From Endomychus coccineus (taxonomy: Eukaryota > Arthropoda > Insecta > Coleoptera > Endomychidae), in NCBI GenBank assembly GCA_958510875.1, contig OY294067.1, positions 236,262,361 through 236,326,360 of the forward strand: 64,000 nucleotides of DNA, written 5' to 3'. Each line of letters opens with the position of its first letter. The first letter of the stretch is position 1. Below are positions 1 to 13,089 of the stretch, piece by piece. Under the pieces are notes generated by a model. It saw only the letters and a list, made by a program, of their open reading frames with translations. It had not been told where the DNA came from and searched no databases. The position numbers and the translations under genes are program-made.

Positions 1-735
1 GAACAACTCACTTTTCTTTCCAAAGGTAATTAGTTTTTATGAATCCATGGAATTTTTTTATACGACCCAAATGTAATAATTTATTGGATTATAACAACTA
101 TAATGCCCTCTTCGAGATTGCCAGATAAATGGCAAATAATATGTCCAGTGCACCCTCTAGCGATAACAAATTTTAATAATGAATTGAATTATTAATGGGT
201 TATCTATATAATAGGTGGCCAACAATATGAGCAGCATAATCAACCCATTCAGTGATATTTTTTTTTCAATAACCGGTAACCGAATTTCACTATGGCTTCT
301 TCCTTATTATGTAAACAGTAAGAAACCGTGCGAAATAAGCAATTGCGTCACCTAAAATTACCTAATAAAACTTATCAAATATGTGAAACGAACCTAGAAA
401 AATTATCCAACTAACAATAATACAAAACAACTGAAGACAATTTAACGAAACCTGTCCTATGTCGATGCTCGCAGCGAGAAGTCTTGCGCGTAAATAAAAT
501 AATAGTATCATGTTACTTGTACGTGATTATATTAACAGTTACAAATGTCAAAATATATCGAATCTCTCTTACCCCGTTTCGGATTGAGTTTTGGAAAATC
601 CGTTCTTAGAGGATGCCTACTTAGCATAAGAAAAATATCTGCAAGGTTTCAAGTCGGTCCGCTTCATAATTTCGGAGTAGGTCAGTCAGTGAATGGTATT
701 TGCCATTTACTTAAAATAGGTATAAGATTGCTCAC

Positions 736-916
736 CCATGAATATTTGTATTGGGCCTAACTGATGGAACTTCGGCAGATTCGAAATAGCTTCTGATTTG
801 TTATCATATTCTTGGAATTTTTCTGTTATTTCAACGGCAAGGGGACCTTCTTCACAAAACTCATCAATTTGCTGATCTCTGTCTTCGGCCCATAGGTACG
901 AATAACGAAGGTACTT
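736..916 (-). CDS. Dynein heavy chain tail exon 16 of the window
   Basis: 181-nt exon reading KYLRYSYLWAEDRDQQIDEF and ending ...LGPIQIFMG. The [FY]xYLWxxDRDxxxxEF pattern, followed by a GPI segment, is the hallmark just before the linker (DHC_N2) of axonemal heavy chains, so the motor should begin within the next exons left of the window. Acceptor ATATCAG at 917-923; donor GTGAGC just below 736. It enters in phase 0 and leaves one base over. Only 65 bp separate it from the preceding exon. Confidence 0.93.
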
Positions 917-981
917 CTGATATTCAAATATATTGTTATGTATATTACAATAAATACAAGTCTTGAGTATAATACACATAC

Positions 982-1124
982 CTTGAAAAGGTGTTGAACA
1001 TCGGGTAGCATTAGATACATGGCCCCTTGTAAACTCATGAATGCCCTTAACACCTCTTTGTTTTCGGAAACAGTCTTGTAATAATTTTTGGTCGCTACCT
1101 TGAGATTCAAGTTTTTCTTACTAT
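982..1124 (-). CDS. Dynein heavy chain tail exon 15
   Basis: 143-nt exon reading DSKKNLNLKVATKNYYKTVS and ending MLPDVQHLFK. The first codon (Asp) is completed by the last base of exon 14. Acceptor TTATTCCAG; donor GTATGT at 976-981. It is contiguous in phase with the exon at 736-916, giving HLFK-KYLRYSYLW. Confidence 0.9.
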
Positions 1125-4100
1125 CTGGAATAATGATGACTCATGTGAGTATAGTGCTATACAAAATTCTTTAGGTACATATTCATAAATTCAGTGACAC
1201 ATTGAGAAAAAAGATTTCAGATATGGAGGAAAAATTTTGAAGGATGAATACTATCAAAGGATAATGTTATATCAAAGTCAACAAAGAAACTAATTAGATA
1301 GTATGAATTGAATTATGATTTTATTTTGTAAATGGTAAAATTAAACTTCAAATTGGGGAAATAAGGGGAAATCGACCATATGGACGCTGGCGAGATAGAC
1401 CATCAGAAAATGATTACAACCGCTCACAGTAGAGTGAAGATGTAGATATAATTAAGAATACGTAGTTGTAAGGTAGTATTTAATAATTGTTCATGACATT
1501 TGGAAGTTTCTAGTAAAAATGGTCAGAATTATGGAAGGTATAACGTAAAGAACAAGAGTGGAAGAGAAGAGCAAAAGTATAGTAAGAAAAAGAATAGTTT
1601 GGTCATTAAAATGATATTATTATATCACTTGCTGGAGTTTAAATTAACTTTGTAATGTTAGGTACCTTAACAAAAATTAGGAGCATTAGGAGAAATTTGT
1701 AGGTATAGTAAAAATTAATAAAACGCGATGTATCATATCCCGAATTAAAAAACGCCTAGGTGATGAAGATTAATAAACTGATAAGTATTTGGATATCGGT
1801 AAAAAAAATGTCGCCACAGTATTAAGGTTTGTAAATAGTGATTGGTTAAAATAGACGTCATCAAAAAGTAATTTTGTGATTGGCTTAGAATAAACAATGA
1901 TGATGAAGAAATTTGTTAGTGAAATTGCACAATGATATCAAAGCTAAATTGATATGAGAAATTAATTTTGGTTGGTTGAAAAAAAGGAAGCACTGACCTC
2001 ACTGGATTGAGGTATGAAAGAAAAATGTCCCTAAGCTTTAGATTAAAAGTAACTCGAGCAGTCTCCACGTTAGACTGAAATTTAAAATGGAAAATAAAAG
2101 TAAAATTAACTGTGATCAATCGATCACTCACTTCTCTCACTTTTGTAAGCAAAATAGGTTTCGGACACTTCTGCCGGTGAAAATGTATGATTTTAGGAAC
2201 AGTAAATATATAGATGATTTAGACACCGCTAATGAAGGACGTTAAGATATATTCTATGTTACATTGAAATTTCATTCAAATAGCCTACATAATGTATTTT
2301 ACTACTCTACGTTTCTATTTTTTCTGAATGATTCGCATAAAATTAGGTATCTTTAGGAATGAATCCTCTGTCTTGCGGTCTCTTTTTGATAGGTATCCGT
2401 CTTTCACGTGCGCTACTTAGCTGTTTTTACTCATTTCGCGCTCATGATCCTCCATCAATTCCAATATTCTTCATATTAAAGTGACACGATATATTCACGG
2501 TTTAAAATGAAATCAACTATACGTGGTTAGAAAATGGACCGAATGCTAATGTAACCTTCGTAGTGCTTACTTGGTTATTCCCTGCAGGTTCTATATTTTT
2601 CCACAACAATCTACCTATCCGGAATTACTGGGATACGATATTTATGGGTCTCAATTGAAATGTCCAAATTTTTCTTTGGATTTAATAAACATTAACGGTG
2701 AGTGATTTCATGAATTATTTTCAAGGTAATTCTCCAAGATGCTTCGTTGATGTTGTGTTACTGCATGCTGGATGCAATAGTAACTACAATTAATTTAACT
2801 GTGGTATCAGAACGATAACATCAATTAATTGATTCATAGTAATTACTAACATCAAATAATTTTTATACTGGTTCAAACATTTGCAACTGAGATGCCTTGG
2901 CAGTTTCTAGATTCAAAAGATTAAAAAATGGCTAATCCTGTTAACGGGAACCAATTTTTTTCATGTTTCCAATGGGGGTTCGGTCTATAATCATGAATAA
3001 ATATAGTTCGACTTTTACTACATATCAATAAATTCATTCAAATTGAACAGTATATTGTGTATTATACAAATTCGAGTTGATAACAATAAATTAATAACTC
3101 GGTATATTAGTATTAAAGTGTATATTCTATTTACATTTTTCTATACAAATAGATATTTCCCGAAATGAAATTAATGTTGGAACTTCACGTTTCTTATTGA
3201 AACATCATTCAAGGCTCATCAGCGGAACGAGTGCATTGCTTAGATTTGGTAGTGGGTCATCTACTCTCATGTACAGGCGTTTGACATTTTGTCAGTGGGG
3301 TTATTCAAAACTTCGAAAGTATTATCGTTCAGTAACATTCCACACTCTCTCGTTCCGAGGGTGAAGAATCATCTATTGAAAACTTACAAGAATATTAATT
3401 TATGCTACAAGGACGGAAAGTGATGAAAAGTATAATTTTAGATGATTTTTTACACGACAGCACCCGGCAAAGGTAGCTTTTCACCAATTTAATTGAGACG
3501 AACTTATGCGATGGAGTGTTAGAAGGGAATGAAGCTTTCGCTCAAGACGGAGTGAGCTCAGCTATCAGTAAATAGATAAATGAAATAAATTTGAGTTTGA
3601 TTTTCACTAATTTAATTAAGATGGACGGTAGCCAACGATGTCATTCGCTTAAAACGGAGTGAGCGTATAGAACGAAGTCTGTACTCCTTTCGCTTCCCTC
3701 CCCACTCCGTCTTAACCATTTGGGCATATACGCAGCGCACTGACTTACCTCTTAATAATGTAATAATCCACCGCTAACTGCACTAGATTCCAACTCCCAA
3801 ACCCGGTAGACACGGTGCTTAACCGGTAGTCCACCGAAAACAACACTGGTAAATTAAGACACGCTCGGCCTTACCGCACCGGTGAATTTCGGAACGGTCC
3901 GATAGCGACAGGTGTGCTCACCGGTGAAATTGGGTAAATCCCCATAGTCGCTAATAGCTACACATTCTCTGTCAAGAAAATTAACACTGCATCTTTCTCT
4001 GGCAGCAAATGTATGACGTAAAGTTGAATTTTCTACATTGTATGAAATAAATATTCATTTATATCTTAATTGTTTTATTTCATACTGTCCGGAAAAGTCG

Positions 4101-4485
4101 ACCTTAAGTCAATAATTTGCGGCTGGAAATTAGAAAATTACATCACTAGACTGGCAAAGGTTGTCTTAACAATAAATCTAATCTTTACAGTTTGAACACA
4201 TTATTTTTTGTCGTACTTCTTTATAGAATTGTTTGGGATCAATCTTTACATTGCTCTGGTGCTTTTATATTACATTTCTTCTCTGTTTATGTCGCTCAGA
4301 CAAGATGCAGTGTCAATGGTCTTGACCGAGAGATGTGCAGCTTTCTGTTACTATTAGCCACTAATCAGAATCTCATATACTTACGGTTGAGTAATAGTTG
4401 AGAAGTTTATGAACATAATGCGAAGGTTGCAAGGGCGAGGGCCTTCGGAATCTTCAGTGTGCCCACATTTTAATGTCCTACTTAC
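1125..4485. other. Intron with no recognised element
   Basis: 3.4-kb intron between dynein exons 14 and 15. It is AT-rich with only short, unconvincing open frames. A slightly GC-richer stretch at about 3640-3960 has several CCGGT/ACCGG words but no frame or repeat I can name. The words GGCTCATCAGCGGAACGAG near 3213 resemble the arm of the palindrome at 29756-29934. Confidence 0.5.
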
Positions 4486-4688
4486 CGACTGCTTTTAATT
4501 TCAAAGGTCCAGGTGTTTTTTGACTCGTTCCTTTCTGTCCCCAAAGTTTTATGTATTTGCAGGTTTCTATAATGTTGCTCAAAACTACTACAAATTGAGC
4601 CTCAATTTCATCCAGGGTGGGATTTATGATAAAATTAGGTATTTGTAATTCCATGAACGTTGCTATCATCGGGGTACACCCTTCCACG
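4486..4688 (-). CDS. Dynein heavy chain tail exon 14
   Basis: 203-nt exon reading VEGCTPMIATFMELQIPNFI, then a stretch with IEAQFVVVLSNIIETCKYIK. Acceptor CTTCCATAG; donor GTAAGT at 4480-4485. The split codon AG+C (Ser) joins it to exon 13, and the last G plus AT of exon 15 gives Asp. The leading V is internal, not a start codon. Confidence 0.9.
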
Positions 4689-4879
4689 CTATGGAAGCTA
4701 TATTGAAAAAATTAAACATTATTAATCCCTTCCATATTGTTTACTCCGAACAAATCAAATTCGTAGAGATAAACGATTTCCACTGCAAATATTAGCGAGA
4801 CTGGGAGCATGGATTATGGTGACATTCGGTAACTAATAATATACGGATCTAGAAAATTTATTCAAAAGAAATTTTTTGG

Positions 4880-5245
4880 AAGAAAATTGTAGTAGATTTT
4901 ACCAAGGATTATAAAAAGCAACACAATGAGATGAAGATTCTTCAAAAGAAGGATTATTTTTCCAAAGAAGGATAATTTTTGAAAATTCTTGTAATGCGAT
5001 TTTATCAAAAAACCGCAGATAGAGAAATAAGTATATTTTACCAAGGATTATAAAAAGCAACACAATGAGATAAAGATTCTTCAAAAGAAAGATCATTTCT
5101 CGAAAGAAAGATTATTTTTCTAAAGAAGGATCAGTTTTCAAAAGAAGGATCATTTTTCGAAAGAAGCATAATTTTTGAACATTTTTGTAATGCGAATTTA
5201 TCAAAAAACCACAGATACAGAAATAAGTAGATTTTACCGAGGATT
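4880..5245. repeat. Tandem duplication with short AAGAAGGAT minisatellite
   Basis: A block starting ATTTTACCAAGGATTATAAA at about 4897 recurs at about 5035 and its start recurs again at about 5230. Each full unit contains a run of about 18-23-bp repeats of the type AAAGAAGGATCATTTTTCG and a shared tail with CGATTTTATCAAAAAACCGC. Unit 2 is longer because it has more minisatellite copies. Open frames inside are by-products of the repeat. Confidence 0.8.
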
Positions 5246-6292
5246 GTAAAAAAGCAGCACAAAAATCTAATCTAACCTAACCTAAAAGAATACAGAATAT
5301 GAAAGCTGGTATGATGCAAGAGGGTGAAGGTGTAATAAAATCTATTGTGATCCTTCCATTGGACTTTCGGAAAATCCTAATTTCGAATAAATATCCTAAT
5401 TTTGAATAGATAACCTTTCGAACAGTTTTCATTCTGAAATAATTGAACTCGAGCTATTTTCTTTCGAAAAATTGCTTCCGAATAATTTACCTGTCACCAT
5501 AATATAAAATGTGTTCAGTATAAAACAGAGATTAACAGTATCTATTTTGAATTCCAATGATGATACCAATCTGAAAAAAGTTTGTACAAGGCCATAATCG
5601 ATTATTTACTGCTCAATGAAAATATTTTCAAAATGCGGCATTTCTAATTATACTGGAAGTGGACATCAACTTCGTTATTTCAAATGAACAGTCTTAATTT
5701 TCATTGCTTTTTAGATTCCTCATAGAGAAATGATCAAAGAGATGATCTCCATGAGCCTTTCCTATACCTAAGTCTAGCCCTTTTCGAAAAATTCAGATTT
5801 TCTGAAAATTTGTGTGTTGGCACCTTCCTATTTGAAAACGAATAACTCTTGCATTTTTTATATTCCAAAATCGTTTTCGAGGATCAGGAAGGGAACATTG
5901 TGTATTTATCATTGGTGAAAACCAGTTTGAAATACCCAAAATTTGGAGATACGTTTTGGCAGTTTGACATTAAGGGAAATTCAATAAACTTTGACTGCCC
6001 TTTGTAACTTCTAGTCAAACTATACAAGAATAATCCATTAAAGAGAAGTTTGAAAATGTCAACAAAAAATCATTATAACAATCAAATCATTTGTCAACTA
6101 ACCCATTACAATAATGAGTTACTCCAAAAGCAATTTAAGTAAAATAATAAAATCAAGCAAGCCTAGCAGACAAAAAAATAAAAAGAGCTTCAGTCAAAAA
6201 TTTCAGTTCAATTTTATTTACAGTCAATTCAAATCTAACTCTCAATAAATAAATAAAATTAGAGATACATTTTAAAATTATAAATATCATAC
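5246..6292. other. Intron part with no recognised element
   Basis: AT-rich intron sequence between the tandem repeat and exon 13. I see no coding signal, repeat or regulatory site. Confidence 0.4.
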
Positions 6293-6512
6293 CTCAATGC
6301 TTTTGATTTCAGGTTCTCCATTGACAATTTCACAGATTTCACCAATGCCTCGGTTAATTTCATGTTGAAGAAATTGAACAGCTCAAGACAGTCATTGTGA
6401 AGGGTGGCTAAGTCTAATGGTGCCCTCCCAGATACTTCTTTGAAAGCTGCAGCAGCTGTGACATTGAAGTTTGATGATGAATAAATATTCTCAGTATTCA
6501 ACGATTTGAATC
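6293..6512 (-). CDS. Dynein heavy chain tail exon 13
   Basis: 220-nt exon reading FKSLNTENIYSSSNFNVTAA, then LDLATLHNDCLELFNFFNMK. Acceptor CATAACTCAG; donor GTATGA at 6287-6292. It enters with two bases of a split Gly codon and leaves AG for the Ser codon of exon 14. Confidence 0.9.
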
Positions 6513-7015
6513 CTGAGTTATGAACAAGACACTAACGTAAACTGCACAAATAATATATAAATAATTGTTTATCCACACGGTGAAATTCCCCGAATAAAAC
6601 TTCCGAAACTTATTAATGATGTCACTGTGTGGTGGAATATATATTATTGTTGAAGAGAAATTTATGTCAATGGCTGTTTACTGATTTAAAATTAATATAC
6701 TACTAATATTCGGATAACGCACTTCTCGGACCAATACTAAAAGTGTGAACAAGATATAAACTTGGTATCCTTCAATATCAAAACAAATTATTTCAAATTT
6801 TTTTGAGATGACAATTTTGAGCAACCCTCAGTCTCCAATATTATCTGGCATCAGTGAACCTTATCGTTCGTGATATTTATAATTTTATTGTGCGGCTCTG
6901 TTATTTCGTGATGTTCGCAAAATCGTGCTCAAAGTATCTGCCTTGTAATGGTAATCCACCGTTCAGCTGATCTTTACCACTAGGTAAAGTTAAGCATAGT
7001 TTGATGTTTTAACTC

Positions 7016-8800
7016 AGGGGTCTCCAAAGTACGGCCCGCCAGTGTCATTAATCCGGCTCACGAGCTGATGGCTTATTGTTATTGTTATTATTTTCTTGTG
7101 ATAAGTTGGACAAAAAGACACAGAATGATAACAACTCGGTTTTATTTACTTGCTAGGTAAAGCTTAATGACAAGTATAACACGCAACTTAGGCCTAATAA
7201 CTAACAAATAATTGAAATGAATTGCTCTAACATTATAAACATTATAACAAATAAACATATTACATATACACATTATAACATATAAAATACTACCTAATGA
7301 GATTTATGTAATTGTGATTATCCACTGACAATAGTTTGTAGTTGTTTACCAATTTTACTTGTACCAATTAATAAAAGAGATTTAAGATGCTCATCAGTTA
7401 ACTTAGATCTGTAAACATTCTTTGTGTACTTCATTTTGGAGGATGTTTTCTCACAAAATAAGTAGTACCAAAAACAGAAAACAGTCCACGAGCAAATTTA
7501 TGCAAATTATCATATTGTACCAGTGGAAGACAAAGATGAGTTTTGATATTTGTTCTTAATTATATCACTGCACTATAAATCAATAATTTCCATTTGAAGT
7601 TCCGGGGCTATAGTTTCAATGTCAGTATCAAAAAGATTTTGAAAATTCTTAATTTCATTCACAATGACATCAAAGTCTGAGAAACGAGCATCAAAACTTT
7701 TCTTCTAAACACTCAAAGCTTCGATTGCAAAATTGACTGGAAACTCAGTCTCAGTAGTGTGGCTGAATAGTTCATATGTTTTAAAATGTGTGAAACATTA
7801 TTTACGTAATTGTGATTGAAACAGTATTATTAATCAGGGAAAAGCAGGTTTTCTCCTTGCAATTTTAAATTCAGTTCGTTCATATGTTTTGTCAAATCGA
7901 CTTTTACTTCTAACTTCCACAGTCATTCGATATATTTTAATTTCAATCACTGCTTGAAGTTCAAAAAAGAGCCGAAGGAGTTTTCGGCAACTAAGTCAGC
8001 ATACGGCAGTATGGTATGGTAAGTCATTTTCTCCCAACTCTTCAATAAAGTGAAATCTGATGAAATTAACAACTAATAAGACTGGTTTTAGAACTTCAGA
8101 CATATCCAAACATTGATGAATGATCTACAGCCTTTGACACAAGAGCAACCACTCCTTTATTTTTAACACACATGTTTTTGCATCCATTAGTAGTAATAGA
8201 TTTCAAGTTTTTCCATCGAAGGTTCTTTTCATTAATTACATTTTCAACTCCCTTAAAAATATCTTCCCCAGTAGTCGTGCCGTGAATAATATCAATATCA
8301 AGAAGTTCTTCACACACTTCATACCTTTCATCCACTTCTAAAATAAAAATCAACACCTTAGCAGTATCGGACACATCCGTTGACTCATCCAAGGCCATAG
8401 TCAACCGCTCAAGATGTCCATTTTTGTGAGACAGTTGAGAGATGTATTTTCTGCGATGATTTCTACCCTCCGAGCCAAGGTGTTTGCTGAGTAACTGACA
8501 GTTTTAAATAAATTTACCTTTTCGGGCACATTTCTCCGGCTACTGTAACTTCGCATTCTTTGATCATTTCTCTATCGGTGAATAGTTTTCCACGTTGCGC
8601 AATTTCAAGAGCCACTCAAAAGCTGGCACGAGTCGCAGCCTCTTGTTCGGTGTTGAGTTTCGTAAACAAAGATTGCTGCTATTTCAATCTGCGCTTCAAA
8701 GCTTCAAATGTTTCTGTCCGCAAGGTTCCTGAATATTTTGAAGCGATTTGCAAAATTTCGTATCCGTACGACCAATAGAAATGGCGCAATCGTTTCCACA
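7016..8800 (-). pseudogene. hAT transposase relic, ZBED5/GTF2IRD2-like
   Basis: Decayed cut-and-paste transposase read on the minus strand. The best piece is at 8096-8404: MTMALDESTDVSDTAKVLIF, then a segment with ELLDIDIIHGTTTGEDIF. ALDESTDVSDTAQ and HGTTTGEDIF are signatures of the ZBED5/GTF2IRD2/FAM200 branch of hAT, with the first catalytic Asp in DEST. The C-terminal part at about 7320-7560 reads ARGLFSVFGTTYFCEKTSSK, then YRSKLTDEHLKSLL, as in the hATC region. The 3' terminus at 7016 (CAGGGGTCTCCAAAGTACGG on the plus strand) is a typical hAT inverted-repeat end; I could not place the other end. Several stops and frame changes mean it is dead. Confidence 0.85.
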
Positions 8801-9166
8801 GTGTTATACATACGCACAAACACACGCACTCACAGACCTCATCCCAAAATTAGTCTAGATCTATTCCAAAAGGCTCCATGAAAATCTGGAATTTGTTTTA
8901 GTCCTATTACAATACTTATACTGAAGTGAGTAAAAAGAGACAATGTAAACTGAAATAGCAGAGTCATTGAAACATAATATTGTTTGCATTTGTTATAATT
9001 TATTATCCAAGATCAAACCCCGCATTGTTCTCCAAATGTAGTTACGGATATCAATCTGACATTCTAATTAGATACTCTAAAAGCGGTGTAATAAAATTCC
9101 GATATCTTATTCCATTAGATTGTAAATTTGAAACTCGATTGTCAGGGTAAGTATGTGTTCACTTAC

Positions 9167-9346
9167 CCCCTTCAGGCCCAGCAGTTAACTTGGATGAAGA
9201 TCCAACAGGCTTAAGAGCCTGTTCTGGGTCTAGCCAATCATATTTTCCTTCTTGAAGGTCTGGTGCATCCACTACATCCAAAAATTTGGTGATGAGAGTT
9301 GTCACGGCTGTCTCTACCTTCACAGATTTTAACTTAATTTCGCTAG
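9167..9346 (-). CDS. Dynein heavy chain tail exon 12
   Basis: 180-nt exon reading ASEIKLKSVKVETAVTTLIT, then KYDWLDPEQALKPVG. It is acidic and helical, as expected of the tail. Acceptor CACCATACAG; donor GTAAGT at 9161-9166. The first Ala codon is split with exon 11 (G+CT); its last G completes Gly with exon 13. Confidence 0.9.
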
Positions 9347-10260
9347 CTGTATGGTGAAAAAATAAATGAATTTATACTAAGGCAGGAAATGGAGTACAAT
9401 ATAACAATATCTCATTTGCAGTTCGTTGCATCAAAAATAATCAAAATTACTATCAGAGTACTAAGGCACTAAAACACTAGGAAACGGTTGAATTAATTAT
9501 TATTCCTGAAGTACTTTTGAACATGTATATTTTATAATTTTCTCAAGACAACAAGTTAAGTATCATATATTCTCATCCAGTTGCTAATTCAAGGCTAATA
9601 TTTTATTTACATATTGAAACGGTTGTCAAGAAAGTAAGATCACTTATTTTTAAGTTCAAGTATTTGAGACAATTCCTAGGTGTGAAGGACTTGAAAACAC
9701 TTTATTTATCTCTTATACAGAGTCAACTATCATTAAATAACATTACTTAACAGAAATAAGGTCGAATTCTATAACTTAGGGATTTTAGGTAAACTCGTAT
9801 AGGAATGGAAGATTCCTATACTACAATGGCGGTCCGAGCATCGGACGTCAGTTTGCTATGTTCATAATCAAGCCGCTGAAATTATGGAAAATGCAAGTTT
9901 CTATAGGTTTCAATGTAAAACAAAACTGGAGAAAGCATGTGGTCCTATCAGCTACCGCTCATCAACAGATGTTCGAAATTTCCAATTCCTCACGTCTTCC
10001 GCCTCTATGTTCAAATAATGCCAAGAATCTTTTCTTAATACGGAATTAGTATGAAAGAGTTTGTAATATGAATTTGTCATAAAATCGGATTACATAATCA
10101 CCTTCCGCGGGTTGAATTAGACCAAAATGAAAAAAAAAATTAAAATACCTGTAATAGATAGATGCCGAGATAATTTAGTTCAATCTCAGAACAATGAACA
10201 TATTCCTTGATCTGAGATTTAAACAATCACCTCCATTCTAGCAGCGCGATTCTGTTATGT
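9347..10260. other. Intron part with no recognised element
   Basis: AT-rich with a GC-richer patch at 9790-10020. The patch holds a short plus-strand frame that I cannot relate to any family. Confidence 0.4.
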
Positions 10261-10261
10261 A

Positions 10262-10380
10262 TAAAGCACGGAAAAAATGCAACTTGCATTTTTTTGTTTT
10301 TTTGCATTTTTTATACTTTTTCCCAAAAAATGCATTTTTTTAAATATTTGAGCATTTTTTGCATTTATTGCCAATTATTT
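10262..10380. repeat. GCATTTTT-rich block
   Basis: At least six GCATTTTTT or AATGCATTTTTT words occur within about 110 bp. Similar words (TTTTTGATGCATTTAAATGC) occur at 12945-12965, beyond the hAT relic at 11.3-12.7 kb. Subterminal short repeats of this kind are common in hAT elements, so the two blocks may mark its ends. That link is inference. Confidence 0.45.
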
Positions 10381-10977
10381 TAAAATCCTATTGAACAGAA
10401 AGTTTTGATTGTGGAATTTATTAAATCTGTTTGAGTTTGGAACTACCTGCTACCCCAAAATTGAAAGCACTTGAAAGAGTACGTACCTACTTTATTGAAA
10501 GGGTCTTACTATAATGATAATTTTATTACTTTATTCTTAGAATGGGAAATACTAACTACCATAAACAATTAACTGAAACTGGGGGATTCGCAGGGGGAGC
10601 GGCCCGCCTAAGTAAATATTAGGTAAACCTTTAATTGGGCAGTATCTTCCAACGAAAGCGTTACGATTGTATATTGTATCCTGATTAAAAGAAAGTACAA
10701 GTGTTTGAGTCGAAATGCCTAAAACGACATTTAATACTATGAGGATAAAGTGTCACCGAGAACTTACTTGGGATGGGGACCATCTTTTTTGTACAGTGTA
10801 ATCAAAAATTGTAAGTATATGTTACATATTGCTATTGGCTTTGTTTTTGAAGTATGTTTTATCAAAAAGCATAAGTATTCATGTATTCGAGATATAGGTA
10901 ACATATTATTTTTCAACAAATTAATTGTTTCTATCCTTGCTACGTGGAATCTTTCCATAATTATTGAATAAACTAAA

Positions 10978-11133
10978 AGTTTAAAATTCTACAAATAAAT
11001 ACATACAATATACTAACTCAACCGGTTTTACAAATTACTTTGCATCATCATCAATTCATCAATATTTTGTTTCTCCTGATGATGCAAAGTAATTGAGTTG
11101 AGTTAATTGTATTTATTTGTGGAATTTTAAACT
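10978..11133. repeat. Inverted repeat (about 156 bp)
   Basis: The left arm starts AGTTTAAAATTCTACAAATA and the right arm ends with its complement, TATTTGTGGAATTTTAAACT. Both arms also contain the tract around ACTTTGCATCAT / ATGATGCAAAGT. There is no coding content. It is probably a small foldback element. Confidence 0.75.
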
Positions 11134-11339
11134 CGTAGTATAAATTTTTTTTTTAATTTTTTTCTTTTTACTTATTCGCAGCTTATTTGTTAACAAATCA
11201 AATTACTCGATGTGAATTTTCTATATTCTTTGTGCCTACCAAGTAAAAAAATTGTCCTCTTAGAAACGTACAGGGTGTCCAATTATTTTGCAGTTAGATA
11301 TTTGTTTTTTTGCTTATATTTGTTTTGTAAAAATAATGA

Positions 11340-12745
11340 GTAGTTTTCCGTTCCCATTATAGATCCACGCCGAGAAAAAAATTCATTGTGGATCAACACG
11401 TCAAATCTGCAATGTATATTTGCAATATGCAGAAATTATCATCACAACAAACCTTAAGAGGTTGCCTCTAACAACAGAAGCCAAAAAAAGACGACCAAAA
11501 AGAGTTCAATGAGGATTTGTGCAAGGCAATGATTGCCAGTAACATACCGTTGAGCAAGTTAAATAATCCCAACCTGAAGAAATTTTTAAGAAAATATTGT
11601 AAGCTAAATATTCCTGACGAGTCGACCTTACGTAAAGCAAGTGTCGACTCAATTTATAAACAAACATTAACTTGCATCAAAAACGAAATCATTTCAAACT
11701 ATTTTTATATTGTAGTAGACGAAACCACCGATTCGTGCGGTAGATATATCGCACATGCGTTAATAGGTGTTTTAGGAGAAACGGATCCCAGCAGATCCTT
11801 TCTTTTTGCTTCAAAAAAAACTTGAAAAATCTAATAATTCAACAATTACACGATTTGTCCAAGATTCATTGAACAATTTTTTCTTGCCCCAAATTGTTCC
11901 GACAGAAAAATTTATTTTATTTTTATTTGATGCAGCACCTTATATGACTAAAGCTGAACAAAATTTAAAAATATTTTATTCTAATCTGCAACATGTAACC
12001 TGTCTAGCTCATGGCATTAATAGAGTGTCAGAAATGTATAAGAGAGCAATTTCCTTTGGTCAATGACCTAATTGACAATGTAAAAAAAGTATTTTTAAAA
12101 GCTCCGACACGCGTTCAATTTTACGAAGAAAAATTTCCAAATCTTGCCTTACCTCCACAACCTGTAATAACTCGTTGGGGAAACCTGGTTGGATGCAGCT
12201 ATATTTTATGCTGACAATTACGACGCCATTAAACATGTGATTGACGATCTTATTGACTCTTCATCTACATCTCTTCTAAGCTCAAAAAATCTTTTTAAAA
12301 TTCATCAATAAAGAATAGTTTAATATTTATAAAAACCAATTATATGTTTGTATCTACAACTATTAAAGTTTAGAAAAATCTTGTGTTCCATTAACGGAAT
12401 CAGTAGCTCTAATTAGCCAGTTTGAGTCAAAATTTAAGAAAGTTGCTGGACAAATTGGGACCGTCTATCTACATAAATTCAATTCTGTGGCTCAAAATAA
12501 TACAGGCTTCCAAATTTTGAAAAATATCTCGAAAGTTTTTGTGGACGAAAACGATGTAAATATACCTAACTTAGAATTAAACATCATTTGTAAATATAAA
12601 TATGCTCCCATTACATCAGTTGGTGTTGAACGAAGTTTTTCATTTTTTAAACACATGTTTTCTGATAAGAGACAAAGTTTCCTCCCAGAAAACTTTGAAA
12701 AACACTTAATTATTAATAGTTTTTATAATAATTGTAAGACATGAC
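11340..12745 (+). pseudogene. hAT transposase relic, CGGBP1-like
   Basis: Transposase broken into several frames. The start, at about 11390, has VDQHVKSAMYICNMQK, the end of a BED-like zinc finger. Next come a frame at 11517-11815 with IVVDETTDSCGRYIAHALIG (catalytic Asp in VDETTD), one at 11806-12066 with FLFDAAPYMTKA and HVTCLAHGINRV (second acidic and CLAHG motifs), one at 12011-12214 with PVITRWGNLVG, and one at 12487-12744 ending ITSVGVERSFSFFKHMFSDK, the hATC dimerisation motif. This order and wording match insect hAT proteins annotated as CGG-repeat-binding-protein-1-like. At least three frameshifts or stops mean it is inactive. Confidence 0.87.
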
Positions 12746-13089
12746 TTGTCTGTTTAAATACATATATTGTTATTTTGTTTAATTGTTATCTTAGGTATAT
12801 TAATAATTATAATAGTATGTATTATTAATAATAAAAACTGATACTTAATATAAATTTTCGCTGTATAATTATTAAATCCCGCCCCCACTCCCTATCATAA
12901 TAAAATTCTTGAATTTTTTTCTAAAATCCTCAATTTTTGTCCATTTTTGATGCATTTAAATGCGCATATGTTTGGCTTTTTCGGTTGCAATTTTTCCGAG
13001 CTTTAGTTATGTATATGTTCTATATCTTTGCTTCCCGGAGGAAGGCTATGGGGCAGACGGAACTCCACCTGTCGTTCTCAAGAAATGTG

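Noticed and set aside
545..760. 71-codon plus-strand frame overlapping dynein exon 16
   Set aside because: It only overlaps the end of the exon on the opposite strand and has no known motif.
4862..5096. Two minus-strand frames with similar protein
   Set aside because: They are translations of the tandem repeat, rich in F, L and K, with no domain.
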